From CAYMND01 sp964465065 (GTDB lineage: Bacteria; Acidobacteriota; Aminicenantia; UBA2199): a stretch of 26,670 nucleotides of DNA. Position numbers and translations under genes: made by a program. The DNA is taken from contig CAYXHZ010000044.1 in NCBI GenBank assembly GCA_964465065.1, forward strand, positions 1 to 26,670, read 5' to 3'. Shown piece by piece: positions 1 to 7,244 of this stretch. Position 1 is the first letter of the stretch. Each line of letters opens with the position of its first letter. Under the pieces are notes generated by a model. The model had not been told where the DNA came from, made no database searches, and was given only the letters and a program-made list of their open reading frames with translations.

Positions 1-118
1 CCTTCTTGATATCGGCGCCCCGATCGGCCGGTTTGCTGATCACCAGCCGGATCAGCCCGCCGGAGGCGGCATCGGCTGCGATTTCCGCCAAAAAACGATC
101 CCTGGCGCCGGAGTTCAA
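1..118 (-). CDS. Partial N-terminus, possible class I SAM-dependent methyltransferase
   Basis: Only the first 39 codons are inside the window; the gene runs off the left edge. A stop codon lies three codons upstream in this frame, so the start must be the TTG at 118-116. It overlaps the TGA stop of the ATL gene (CCTTGA) and has a GAGG Shine-Dalgarno core about 7 bases upstream, which indicates translational coupling. The visible residues (ending GLIRLVISKPADRGADIKK) resemble, from memory, the N-terminus of an uncharacterised SAM-dependent methyltransferase family, ahead of the methyltransferase fold itself. No catalytic motif is visible, so the family call is tentative, while the existence of the coding region is well supported. 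Confidence 0.45.
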   Translation of the reverse strand, partial: MNSGARDRFLAEIAADAASGGLIRLVISKPADRGADIKK

Positions 119-480
119 GGCCTTGCCTCAGCCCGTTCATCCCCCGACTCGCCCGGTGCCTTTCCAGTATCGGACAGGGGAAACGGACCCGTAAACAGGC
201 ACAGGCCGGGATCCACCCGACCGCCCGGATCGAATTGCACGCCTTCGGCCCGCAGCATGGCCTCCTGTTCACCGTCCGGCAGCGACACCCGCCAGCCCGA
301 GTTGATCACCCGCTGCCAGGGCAGACTGAAGCGTTCGGAACAGGAATGCAGGATGCGGGCCACCTGACGGGCACCCCGGGGATCGCCGGCAACGGCGGCG
401 ACCTGACCGTAGGTCATGATCTTCCCGGCCGGAATGCTGCCTACGACAGCGATGACCCGAGCAGTGAACGCCTCGGTCAT
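115..480 (-). CDS. atl: Alkyltransferase-like (ATL) DNA-binding protein, MGMT family
   Basis: This 121-residue protein is the DNA-binding domain of the O6-methylguanine methyltransferase family. It has the conserved tyrosine in MTYGQVAA (Y24) and the arginine-finger helix (RGARQVARIL). The catalytic PCHRV of true methyltransferases is PWQRV here (W55), so the acceptor cysteine is missing. Known ATL proteins with this change bind and flip O6-alkylguanine and hand the lesion to nucleotide excision repair instead of repairing it directly. About 30 charged, Pro/Gly-rich residues after LFTGP extend beyond the usual ATL end. The ATG overlaps the stop of the ybjQ-like gene (ATGA), and the stop overlaps the next gene's TTG, so it is the middle gene of a tightly coupled operon. 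Confidence 0.9.
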   Translation of the reverse strand: MTEAFTARVIAVVGSIPAGKIMTYGQVAAVAGDPRGARQVARILHSCSERFSLPWQRVINSGWRVSLPDGEQEAMLRAEGVQFDPGGRVDPGLCLFTGPFPLSDTGKAPGESGDERAEARP

Positions 481-797
481 TCGATGAAGACAGCAGTGCC
501 GCTGACGGCCACCATCAGCATGCCGTTGGCCTGGCCGAGCACTTCGTAATCGAGATCGACGCCGATCACCGCGTTGGCTCCGAGCCGCTGCGCCGACTCT
601 TCCATTTCGGTGAAGGCGATCTGGCGGGCCCGGCCCAGTTCCTGTTCGTAGGTGGCCGAACGTCCTCCGACCAGGTCACGGATGCCGGCGAAGATATCCT
701 TGAACATGTTGGCGCCCAGAATGGCCTCGCCGGTGACGACGCCGTAATACCTCTTGATGGACTTACCCTCGACGCCGGGAGTGGTGGTGATGATCAT
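477..797 (-). CDS. ybjQ: YbjQ/UPF0145 family protein
   Basis: The 106-residue protein has the full length and sequence pattern of the YbjQ (UPF0145) family: MIITTTPGVEGK at the start, YYGVVTGEAILGAN, an ARxxAFxEMxxxAxxLGANAVIGVD segment, and a short C-terminal strand pair. Family members form pentameric dodecin-like barrels; a metal-related role has been suggested but function is not established. The start is secure, with AAGGAGG five bases upstream of the ATG and a strong promoter beyond it. The stop overlaps the ATL start by four bases. The coupling to a DNA-damage protein is noted but does not establish a repair role. Confidence 0.92.
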   Translation of the reverse strand: MIITTTPGVEGKSIKRYYGVVTGEAILGANMFKDIFAGIRDLVGGRSATYEQELGRARQIAFTEMEESAQRLGANAVIGVDLDYEVLGQANGMLMVAVSGTAVFIE

Positions 798-821
798 GCA
801 GCCTCCTTATATGTGAAAACC

Positions 822-850
822 ATTATAGGAGAAAAAACGGAAAAGTGAAA
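822..850 (-). promoter_or_regulatory. Sigma-70-type promoter of the ybjQ-atl operon
   Basis: On the minus strand TTTCAC (850-845) and a perfect TATAAT (827-822) are separated by 17 bases. Predicted transcription starts near 815, giving a short leader with AAGGAGG before the ybjQ ATG. Confidence 0.7.
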
Positions 851-932
851 CGGCAGGGCTTCAACCCGCCCAACCGAACAGTACCTGTGCCAGCAGTCCA
901 CGTAATTCCAATTTTTTCATATGAATACGCTA

Positions 933-962
933 TTGCTTTCCAATTCCGAGCTGGCATATCAT
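933..962 (+). promoter_or_regulatory. Candidate promoter of the TPR protein gene
   Basis: TTGCTT (933-938), an 18-base spacer and TATCAT (957-962) would start transcription near 969, about 45 bases before the ATG at 1014. The hexamers are imperfect and the 216-base intergenic region is fairly AT-rich, so this is a moderate call. Confidence 0.4.
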
Positions 963-1013
963 GAATTTTATCCGCAGGGGATTCGGATACGACAAGGAGG
1001 AGGTATTAATCCG

Positions 1014-1811
1014 ATGAAAAAACATCTTTTCTTGAATTGCTGCTTTCTGATGGTGACCATCGCTTTTTCAACCAGTCTGACGGCCCAGATCGGCTACAAC
1101 GATACCGACCAGAACCTCAGACAAAACTACAAACGGGCCAACCCGCTCTACCTGAAGGCCGAAAAGGCCTTCGCCCAAAACGACCTGACCAAGGCCGAGG
1201 AGTTGGTCAATAAATGCCTGGCCCTGATGCCCGAACACGCCAACGCCACCTTTCTGCTCGCCCAGTTGCAGCTCAAACAGCAGAATTTTCCCCTGGCCCT
1301 GGAGACCATGATCCAGGCTAAAGAAAGATTCAAAGTCATGTCCCAGTTGGTCACCTTCACCCATCAGGAGTACATGAACTCGCTGCGCGAGAAAATCGAA
1401 GGTCTGGAGCAGTCCAGAGAAAACATGGAAAACGCTCTGTCCGCGCTTCCCGCCAACAGCACCAGCCGTGCCCAGTACGAAGGGCAGTTGGCAAAAGTCC
1501 GGGCGCAGATCGACAGCGTTCAGAATCAGCTGAAAGATCCCATTCCCCAGACCTACGACACCCCGGCCAACTACCATTACATACACGGCAACATCCTGTT
1601 CCGCCTGCGCCGGCTCAGCGAGGCCGAAGAACAGTACAACAATGCCATCAAGGCCGACCCGACTCACAGCAACGCCTACAACAACCTGTCGCTGGTGTTC
1701 TTCTCCCTCAACCGCTTCAACGACGCCATGGATTGCCTGATCCGCGCCGAAAGCGCCGGAGCCAAGATCAACCCCGATTTCAAGAAGGCCCTCCAGGAAA
1801 AAATCAAATAG
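1014..1811 (+). CDS. Exported tetratricopeptide-repeat protein
   Basis: I place the start at 1014, not at the in-frame ATG at 921, because AAGGAGGAGG lies just upstream and the first residues (MKKHLFLNCCFLMVTIAF) then form a clean signal peptide ending near SLTAQ. The mature protein of about 240 residues has an N-terminal TPR segment (KAEKAFAQNDLTKAEELVNKCLALMPEHA), a second helix pair, a coiled-coil-like Gln/Glu-rich stretch (roughly residues 125-175) and a C-terminal TPR pair (HGNILFRLRRLSEAEEQYNNAIKADP, then NAYNNLSLVFFSLNRFNDAMDCL). It is probably periplasmic and binds proteins; the partner is unknown. Its stop overlaps the convergent serine hydrolase gene by eight bases. Confidence 0.85.
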   Translation: MKKHLFLNCCFLMVTIAFSTSLTAQIGYNDTDQNLRQNYKRANPLYLKAEKAFAQNDLTKAEELVNKCLALMPEHANATFLLAQLQLKQQNFPLALETMIQAKERFKVMSQLVTFTHQEYMNSLREKIEGLEQSRENMENALSALPANSTSRAQYEGQLAKVRAQIDSVQNQLKDPIPQTYDTPANYHYIHGNILFRLRRLSEAEEQYNNAIKADPTHSNAYNNLSLVFFSLNRFNDAMDCLIRAESAGAKINPDFKKALQEKIK

Positions 1812-2979
1812 CCTTGTCCCCAGGACCCGGAATCCGTTTCCGTTCCAGCTCGGCCGCGACGAGACGGATAAACTGGTCCAGGCAGGCGTAGCGGTCCGTC
1901 TGCAACGCCTCGGCGACGTAATCGCAGTTGAACTGCATGGCCGCCGCGATGCCGGAGACGGGCGCATAGGCCATGACTGCATTGTAGCCCGGGACGAACC
2001 CCGTATGGCCGTAGACCGGACCGGAAACGGACGACCAGATAATGGTAGCCAGGCCGTATCGGTAGGTCGTATCGGTTTTCACCCCCTGCAGCACCTCGCC
2101 GAGCCAGGCCACCGGGAAGGCCCGGCCCGAATACAGGATGCGGGCCCAGCGGGCCAGTTCCACGGCATTGCTCAACAGGCCGCCGCCGGTCCATTCCACT
2201 TGCGGATTGAACCGGTAGCGTCCCTGGGCATCGATTATCCGGCCCGAGAATGAGAACGGGGCGCCGAGCCGCGAATATCCGGGGATCAGACCGGGCAGGA
2301 CCCTGCGATCGGCCGGAAGGGTCCGCTCGAGCCGGAACGGTTGCAGCAGCCGGCGCTGCAATTCCCGGTAATAGTCCTGGCCGGCCAGCTTTTCGATGAC
2401 CATGCCCAGCAGGATGTAATGGCTGTCGGCGTAGCTCCAGCCCTTGCCGGCCTCGTGCAGCCCCGGCTTGTCGAGGATGTAGGCCAAGCGCTGCGCGCCG
2501 CTCCAGACCCGGTCCGGATGCGCCTTGACCTCGGCCCAGAAGCTCTCCTCCTGCACGTACTCGGGAAGACCGGCCGTATGGTTGAGCAGCATGCGCAAGC
2601 TGATCGAGTCCGCGTTGGCCAGTCTCGGAAACCAGCTCTCGGTGCCAAGGTACTTTTTCAGAGGATCGTCGAGCGCGAGCTTCTTCTCCTGGGCCAGCTG
2701 CATGACGAGGGCCATGACGTAGGTCTTGCCGATGCTGCCGGAGAACATGAGATCATCGGCCTTCATGGCCCGTCCGCTTTCGGTGTCGGCCAGTCCGGCG
2801 GCCAGACTGATGACGGTTTCATCGGGCAGGATGACGGCCAGGGTCACCCCCGGCACCCGACTGTCGGCAACGAGCCGGTTCAGCTCGGATTGCAGGCCAG
2901 CGGTCATCTCCCCGACAGCGGCGGCTCCTGCCAGCAGCGCCGGTCCGGCCAGCAGCGACAGCCATAACGCTTTTTTCAT
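1804..2979 (-). CDS. Exported serine hydrolase, class C beta-lactamase/PBP fold
   Basis: The gene encodes 391 residues from the ATG at 2979, chosen because an AGGAGA site lies about 10 bases upstream and MKKALWLSLLAGPALLAGAA is a signal peptide. The longer in-frame start at 3033 falls inside the promoter. All three serine-hydrolase motifs are visible: SxxK as S82-IGK (nucleophile Ser82), a YxN-like motif as Y183-A-D185 with Asp for the usual Asn, and HTG (325-327) replacing KTG. That set fits the broad beta-lactamase-related family (EstB-like esterases, D-aminopeptidases, PBP4*-like proteins) more than a true AmpC, so the substrate is unknown. It is monocistronic and diverges from the GNAT gene. 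Confidence 0.88.
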   Translation of the reverse strand: MKKALWLSLLAGPALLAGAAAVGEMTAGLQSELNRLVADSRVPGVTLAVILPDETVISLAAGLADTESGRAMKADDLMFSGSIGKTYVMALVMQLAQEKKLALDDPLKKYLGTESWFPRLANADSISLRMLLNHTAGLPEYVQEESFWAEVKAHPDRVWSGAQRLAYILDKPGLHEAGKGWSYADSHYILLGMVIEKLAGQDYYRELQRRLLQPFRLERTLPADRRVLPGLIPGYSRLGAPFSFSGRIIDAQGRYRFNPQVEWTGGGLLSNAVELARWARILYSGRAFPVAWLGEVLQGVKTDTTYRYGLATIIWSSVSGPVYGHTGFVPGYNAVMAYAPVSGIAAAMQFNCDYVAEALQTDRYACLDQFIRLVAAELERKRIPGPGDKAI

Positions 2980-3004
2980 GTCGATCAGGTCTCCTGTTTT
3001 CGAC

Positions 3005-3033
3005 ATTGTAAAAACTCCAGTCAAATAATGCAA
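3005..3033 (-). promoter_or_regulatory. Promoter of the serine hydrolase gene
   Basis: On the minus strand TTGCAT (3033-3028), a 17-base spacer and TACAAT (3010-3005). It sits on the longer in-frame TTG start, which supports the downstream ATG at 2979. Confidence 0.6.
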
Positions 3034-3100
3034 CGGCTGCCAGATTCATAAAAATCACCGTTTCAGTCGCTGACATATACAAATCGGCCAGTTCAGGCAT

Positions 3101-3106
3101 TACAAT
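3101..3106 (+). promoter_or_regulatory. Possible -10 element of the GNAT gene
   Basis: TACAAT lies 33 bases before the GNAT ATG in the divergent region. No good -35 hexamer stands at the right distance, so activator help or a different promoter cannot be excluded. Confidence 0.25.
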
Positions 3107-3139
3107 CGACTGCAGTACCACTTCGAGCAGGAGTCAGCC

Positions 3140-3631
3140 ATGAATATCACGATCCGCGGGCTGGAACCGGGCGACTGGCCCGGTGTCACCGCCATTTTCA
3201 ACCATTTCGCCCGAGAATCCTTCGCCGTCTACAGCGAACAGCCGGTTCCCGAGCACTTCTTCCGGGAACGCTTTTCGAGCCATGCCGATTACCCGTTCCT
3301 GATCGCCCAGGCAGGCGACCAGTTGATCGGTTTCGCCTACCTGGCCCCGCTGCACCCGGCGCAGACGATGAAACGTTCGGCGACGCTGACCTATTTCATC
3401 ACCCCGCAATACACCGGACAGGGCATCGGTAAACGCTTCCTGGACCTCTTGCTCCAGGCCGGCGCCCAGATGGGGATCACCAATTACCTGGCCAACATAT
3501 CGTCAAAAAATCCGGGCAGTCTGCGTTTCCACCTGCGCAACGGCTTTTGCGAATGCGGCCGTTTCCGTGAAGCGGGCTGCAAGCACGGGCAGCTGTTCGA
3601 CATGGTCTGGGTGCAGAAGCAGATTCCATAG
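3140..3631 (+). CDS. GNAT family N-acetyltransferase, phosphinothricin-acetyltransferase-like
   Basis: This 163-residue protein is a complete GNAT domain. It opens with ITIRGLEPGDWPGVTAIFNHF, and strand 4/helix 3 carries the acetyl-CoA pyrophosphate loop (PQYTGQGIGKRFLDLLLQ, near residues 93-110). The C-terminal half has NPGSLRFHLRNGF, typical of the Bar/Pat-like branch. GNAT enzymes move acetyl from acetyl-CoA to an amine. The substrate is not predictable, and members called phosphinothricin acetyltransferases often act on methionine sulfoximine-like or other small amines. The start has GGAG eight bases upstream. Six bases separate its stop from that of the convergent M28 peptidase. Confidence 0.88.
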   Translation: MNITIRGLEPGDWPGVTAIFNHFARESFAVYSEQPVPEHFFRERFSSHADYPFLIAQAGDQLIGFAYLAPLHPAQTMKRSATLTYFITPQYTGQGIGKRFLDLLLQAGAQMGITNYLANISSKNPGSLRFHLRNGFCECGRFREAGCKHGQLFDMVWVQKQIP

Positions 3632-3637
3632 CGAAGT

Positions 3638-4855
3638 TCAAGTCCCGACCTTGCCGATCAGGTCGGCGACAGCCCGGGCCGTATCCACCAGGGTCGGACA
3701 GGCCACGATGTCCGGTTTGTCCTGCGGCGTATGGGTGAGGTGCTGATCGTACATGTGCTCCAGAAACCAGCGGGAGGATACGGCCACGGCCGGACAGCCC
3801 TGCTGGACGAAAATGCTGTGATCGCCCTGGACCCACTGCACCCCCTCGCTGAGTACCGGATGAGCGGCCATCACCTCACGGACGGCCCGCTCGAGCCGCG
3901 GCGGCAGATCGAACAGGGAAAAGCAGGAACCGCCTTCATAGTAGCCCGCCCCGTCGATGTTGATGTTGAGGACGATCGAAGCGAAGCGCTCCCGGTTCTG
4001 GGCCAGGTAAAGCATCTGTCCGGGAACGGCATAGTAATCCTCGCCGTTGAAGGCCGCCAGTTCGACCTGTCTGGCGCCCCGATAATCCCGCAGCATCTCG
4101 GCCAAAAGCAGCAGGATGATCACGCCGGTGGCGTTGTCGATGGCCCCGGGCGTCCCCTTCTTGGCGTCGATGTGGGCGCTGACGACGATACGCTCGCCGT
4201 CCGCCGGGCCCCGGTGGGCCAGGATGTTCTCGCCGTAGCCCGGAACGCGCCGGCACCGGGAACGCAGCTGCACCTTTTGCCCGGCATACGCCAGCAGCCG
4301 CTTGCCCTCCGTTTCGGTCATGAACAGCGAAGGAATGTCGAAATCGCCGTCCTCGAACAGCGGGAAGGGGTAGACCCCGCCGGCGGTCAGGGGATTGTAG
4401 CCGGTGGCGCAGACCAGGGCCCGGGCGCCGCTGCGCTCCAGCAGGTCAACGATGCGCCGGTGCTCCTCGGGGTTGTAAAAGACGAAGTTCTTGGGCATGA
4501 TCTGTTCCTTGGCCAGTTCCCCGTGCAGCAGCAGGATCTTGCCGCGGACGTCGCTGGCCTCCAGTTCGGCCACCGTGGCGACTTCCCGCAGCTCGGCCTC
4601 CAGCTCGCAGCCCAGCGAATAGGGGCTGGCAAAAACCGAAAATTCCTGCCGGCCGCAACGCAGCGTCGCCCCGTCGTCATGCCAGTCCATGGCTGTAAAG
4701 CGGCTGGCCTGCACCGGCCAGTCCAGACCTTCCAGCTGCTGCGCCAGAAAGGCCGTCGCCCGCCGGTTGCCCTCCGTGCCCACCGCCCGGCTGTCGATAT
4801 CCACGCAGAGAGTTTTCAAGTACCGTTCCGCCTTTTGAATCATTTCGTCACGCAT
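3638..4855 (-). CDS. M28 family zinc aminopeptidase-like protein
   Basis: The 405-residue protein has the M28 metal set: H228-x-D230, D240 (AIDNATG), E272-D273 in place of the usual Glu-Glu pair (FNGEDYY), D301 (NINIDGAG) and H346 (GDHSIF). A region from about residue 85 to 200 between the first helix and the metal site looks like the protease-associated-type insertion seen in aminopeptidase Y relatives. There is no signal peptide, so a cytoplasmic peptidase is likely, which differs from most secreted M28 enzymes. Metal-dependent cleavage of N-terminal residues or dipeptides is the family activity; specificity is unknown. GGAGG stands about nine bases before the ATG. The gene is monocistronic. 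Confidence 0.88.
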   Translation of the reverse strand: MRDEMIQKAERYLKTLCVDIDSRAVGTEGNRRATAFLAQQLEGLDWPVQASRFTAMDWHDDGATLRCGRQEFSVFASPYSLGCELEAELREVATVAELEASDVRGKILLLHGELAKEQIMPKNFVFYNPEEHRRIVDLLERSGARALVCATGYNPLTAGGVYPFPLFEDGDFDIPSLFMTETEGKRLLAYAGQKVQLRSRCRRVPGYGENILAHRGPADGERIVVSAHIDAKKGTPGAIDNATGVIILLLLAEMLRDYRGARQVELAAFNGEDYYAVPGQMLYLAQNRERFASIVLNINIDGAGYYEGGSCFSLFDLPPRLERAVREVMAAHPVLSEGVQWVQGDHSIFVQQGCPAVAVSSRWFLEHMYDQHLTHTPQDKPDIVACPTLVDTARAVADLIGKVGT

Positions 4856-4964
4856 CGTGTGTTTCCTCCGTTTTGGCCCATTTTAGCAACTGGCTGGAAC
4901 CTGGGGACAATGTGGAGGGTTTGTTTTGACCTACCCGGTCGACTCGTCGCCTGCCGTCCCTGGC

Positions 4965-4976
4965 GGGATGATAAAA
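4965..4976 (+). repeat. GGGATGATAAAA element, copy 1
   Basis: The twelve-base string GGGATGATAAAA stands 46 bases before the PilZ start. An identical copy occurs at 5375-5386 just before corA, each preceded by a C/G-rich stretch. It could be a binding site, a -10-like element or chance. Confidence 0.35.
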
Positions 4977-4986
4977 GAAAATGATG

Positions 4987-5015
4987 TGGACATATCCAGA
5001 TTCCCGATTTATCTA
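4987..5015 (+). promoter_or_regulatory. Candidate promoter of the PilZ gene, possibly leaderless
   Basis: TGGACA (4987-4992), a 17-base spacer and TATCTA (5010-5015). The start site would fall at or one base before the ATG at 5023, and there is no good Shine-Dalgarno site, so the mRNA may be leaderless. Confidence 0.35.
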
Positions 5016-5022
5016 AAGAAAC

Positions 5023-5337
5023 ATGGGCAACGAAAAGCGCAACTTTCCCCGCCTGTACTTTCTGGGCCCCGGCCGCCCCCGTATCAAGGTTCAGCTCGGC
5101 GACGATCCGGACATCCCCGCCGAACTGCTCAACATCAGTACCGGAGGGCTGTGCCTGCGCATCAGCGACAGTGACCGGCTCGCCCCGTACCGGGCCGACG
5201 ACCTGACCCTGCTCGGCCTGATCGTCCAGAACGGTCTGGGAATCCGCAAGGCTCCGTTGAAGGTCTGCTACACCTTCCGTTCCAGCGATCTGCAGAAAGT
5301 GGTGGTCGGTCTCCATTTCTACTCCTCCGCAACCTGA
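5023..5337 (+). CDS. PilZ domain protein, candidate c-di-GMP receptor
   Basis: This 104-residue protein is essentially one PilZ domain. The two c-di-GMP-binding signatures are present: RxxxR as R6-NFP-R10, and D/NxSxxG as N37-IST-GG (NISTGGLCL). The rest alternates strands and ends in VVVGLHFYSS, as in the last PilZ strand. A stand-alone PilZ domain usually works as an adaptor that changes partner binding when c-di-GMP is bound; the target here is unknown. The next gene, corA, starts 51 bases downstream on the same strand. It also starts beside a copy of the GGGATGATAAAA element, so shared control is possible but unproven. Confidence 0.85.
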   Translation: MGNEKRNFPRLYFLGPGRPRIKVQLGDDPDIPAELLNISTGGLCLRISDSDRLAPYRADDLTLLGLIVQNGLGIRKAPLKVCYTFRSSDLQKVVVGLHFYSSAT

Positions 5338-5374
5338 GATGCGGCGGCCGCCTCCGCCTCCTGTCCCGGACGGG

Positions 5375-5386
5375 GGGATGATAAAA
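5375..5386 (+). repeat. GGGATGATAAAA element, copy 2
   Basis: Identical to the string at 4965-4976 and ending two bases before the ATG at 5389. Its G-run may act as a weak ribosome site for corA, so part of the match could be functional constraint on translation. Confidence 0.35.
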
Positions 5387-5388
5387 CC

Positions 5389-6504
5389 ATGGCGATGCAG
5401 TATGATGGCGCCATGAAAGAGAAAAACAACCGCCATCATCCCGGAAAAACCCGCGTCCGCCAGATCAGCGGCAAGGTAATCCATCCCCCCGGCGAAGGCC
5501 GTTACCAGGGCGAATCGCTCCGGACCGAATGCAGCGGACGGCTGATCCGCTACGACGAACGCGGGGTCAGCCAGCAGGATTTCGCCCTCCATTCTCCGCT
5601 GCCGCCAGCGGGCGAAACCGGCATCCACTGGCTGCAGATCAACGGCCTGGCCGCGGTCAAACCCATCGAAGCCCTCTGCCATCAGCTCCGGCTCCACCCC
5701 CTGTCGATCGAGGACATCTTCAATACCTACCACCCCGCCAAATTCGAGGAACTGCCGGAATACATCCTGTTCATCAGCAAATGTTTCCACTACGACCCGG
5801 TCGCCAAAACCATCGAGAGCCATCACATCGCCATCGTACTGCGGGACAACCTGCTCGTATCCTTTCAGGATGGACAGCCCGACCTGTTTTCCCCGATAGT
5901 CCAGCGCATCGAAAACGGTCAGGGCCGTATCCGGAAAATGCCTATCGATTATCTCTTCTACCGCCTGGTGGACCTGCTCATCGACCAGAATTTCCTGACC
6001 ATCGACGCGATGTGGGAAACGGCCGACACCCTGGACCAGTCGATCATGAACCAGGCAGGCAAGCAGACCGCCGCCGATATCCAGCAGCTGAAAAGGGAGA
6101 TGATCCTTTTCATGAAATCGCTGCGGCCCATCCGTCGTTCTGTCTTCTCCATCGCGCAGACAGTCAGTCCGCTGTTCAAACCGGAAACGCGCCTGTTCTT
6201 CCGGGACCTGCAGGATCACGTGGTCGAGATCGGCGAACTGACCGAAACCCTGTACGCTTACCTGATCGAGTCCCACAACCTGTACCTGTCCGTACTCGGT
6301 CAAAAAACCAACGAGGCCATGAAGATCCTCACGGCCATCGCCACCATTTTCATCCCCCTTACTTTCCTGGTCGGGGTATACGGCATGAACTTCCGGTTCA
6401 TGCCCGAGCTCGACAGCCCGCTGGCCTATCCCCTGCTTTGGGGCGTCATGATCGTCATCGCCGCCCTCATGGTACGCTATTTCCGTCGCCACCGCTGGTT
6501 CTGA
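5389..6504 (+). CDS. corA: CorA family Mg2+/divalent cation channel
   Basis: The 371-residue protein has CorA architecture: an N-terminal alpha/beta cytoplasmic domain (HPLSIEDIFNTYHPAKFEE near residues 100-120), a long helical stalk, and two C-terminal transmembrane helices with the signature GMN (G332-M333-N334, in FLVGVYGMNF) at the end of the first. The conserved family tail RRHRWF is basic. CorA pentamers conduct Mg2+, and some members carry Co2+, Ni2+ or Zn2+. The start is uncertain: ATG 5389 has only a G-run about 11 bases away, and ATG 5413 (MKEKNN) has TATGAT seven bases upstream and could be leaderless. The stop TGA overlaps the MerR-like gene's ATG by one base. Confidence 0.93.
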   Translation: MAMQYDGAMKEKNNRHHPGKTRVRQISGKVIHPPGEGRYQGESLRTECSGRLIRYDERGVSQQDFALHSPLPPAGETGIHWLQINGLAAVKPIEALCHQLRLHPLSIEDIFNTYHPAKFEELPEYILFISKCFHYDPVAKTIESHHIAIVLRDNLLVSFQDGQPDLFSPIVQRIENGQGRIRKMPIDYLFYRLVDLLIDQNFLTIDAMWETADTLDQSIMNQAGKQTAADIQQLKREMILFMKSLRPIRRSVFSIAQTVSPLFKPETRLFFRDLQDHVVEIGELTETLYAYLIESHNLYLSVLGQKTNEAMKILTAIATIFIPLTFLVGVYGMNFRFMPELDSPLAYPLLWGVMIVIAALMVRYFRRHRWF

Positions 6505-7244
6505 TGCCGCCCTCCATTTTCGATAAAGACCGCTACCGCTGCAGCGAACTGGCCCGCCTGCTCGGCCGGCACCCCAACACCCTGCGCCGGTACCAGGAAT
6601 GGGGCTTCATGTCCGCCGTACCCCGGCAAGCCAACGGCTACCGCGTTTTCAGCCGTCGGCACGCCCTGGAGGGACTTCTGGCCGTCACCGCCCTGCGCGG
6701 AAACTTCCAGGAATGGCGCGGACGCAGACTGATGCTGGAACTGATCCATGCGGCCGTGGCCGGAGACTACGATCGGGCTCGAGCGGCGCTGGCCCGCTAC
6801 ACCAGCCTCTTGCTGGATGCCCGGGAAAAACTCGATCGGGCCAGAGAGATCTTGCTGCGCTGGCGCAACGGCCGGCCCGGACCGGAACGGGAGATGGTCG
6901 GTCGCTGGCGGGCCGCCCAGGCCGTCGAGCTGGCCCCCGACACCTTGCGCGACTGGGAACGCAGCGGGCTGATCCGCCCGGGTCGCCTGGACAACGGCCG
7001 CCGCCGTTACACCGGCCAGGACCTGGACCGCCTGCTGGTCATCAAAGTCCTGCGGGACGGCGGTTACAGCCTGATGGGCATCCTGAGCCTGCTCAACGAC
7101 CACAGCCGCAGCCAGGATCTCGGCTTCGCCCGCGACCGCTGGCACGACACCCTGCGCATACTTCTGGCCGACACGGATGAACTGCGAGACATCCTGGACG
7201 CCTTGCAGTCCAGGCCGACGGACGGCGCCGTCATGCCGCCTTGA
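6504..7244 (+). CDS. Protein with two tandem MerR-type DNA-binding domains
   Basis: The ATG at 6504 shares its A with the corA stop (TGATG), which predicts translational coupling. The 246-residue protein holds two MerR-like winged helices. The first spans about residues 10-75 (CSELARLLGRHPNTLRRYQEWGFM, then NGYRVFSRRHALEGL). The second spans about 130-195 (ELAPDTLRDWERSGLIRPGR, then NGRRRYTGQDLDRLLVIKVLRDGGYSL). They are joined by a helical linker and followed by a helical tail. There are no conserved cysteines for metal sensing. Dual domains could let a monomer bind a two-part operator. A link to corA or cation control is inferred from coupling only. Its end overlaps the convergent Ca2+ ATPase by 14 bases. 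Confidence 0.85.
   Translation: MPPSIFDKDRYRCSELARLLGRHPNTLRRYQEWGFMSAVPRQANGYRVFSRRHALEGLLAVTALRGNFQEWRGRRLMLELIHAAVAGDYDRARAALARYTSLLLDAREKLDRAREILLRWRNGRPGPEREMVGRWRAAQAVELAPDTLRDWERSGLIRPGRLDNGRRRYTGQDLDRLLVIKVLRDGGYSLMGILSLLNDHSRSQDLGFARDRWHDTLRILLADTDELRDILDALQSRPTDGAVMPP

Noticed and set aside
3731..4984. 417-residue open frame opposite the M28 peptidase
   Set aside because: It is a shadow of a protein with all M28 metal ligands and a good ribosome site.
4840..6492. 550-residue open frame opposite corA and the PilZ gene
   Set aside because: It is a GC-rich shadow frame: low-complexity Gly/Asp/Val/Gln composition, no ribosome site and no domain, against clear families on the plus strand.
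5529..6503. N-terminal extension of the MerR-like protein through the corA gene
   Set aside because: The upstream 325 codons are the Arg/Pro-rich second frame of corA; the ATG at 6504 gives a clean start coupled to the corA stop.
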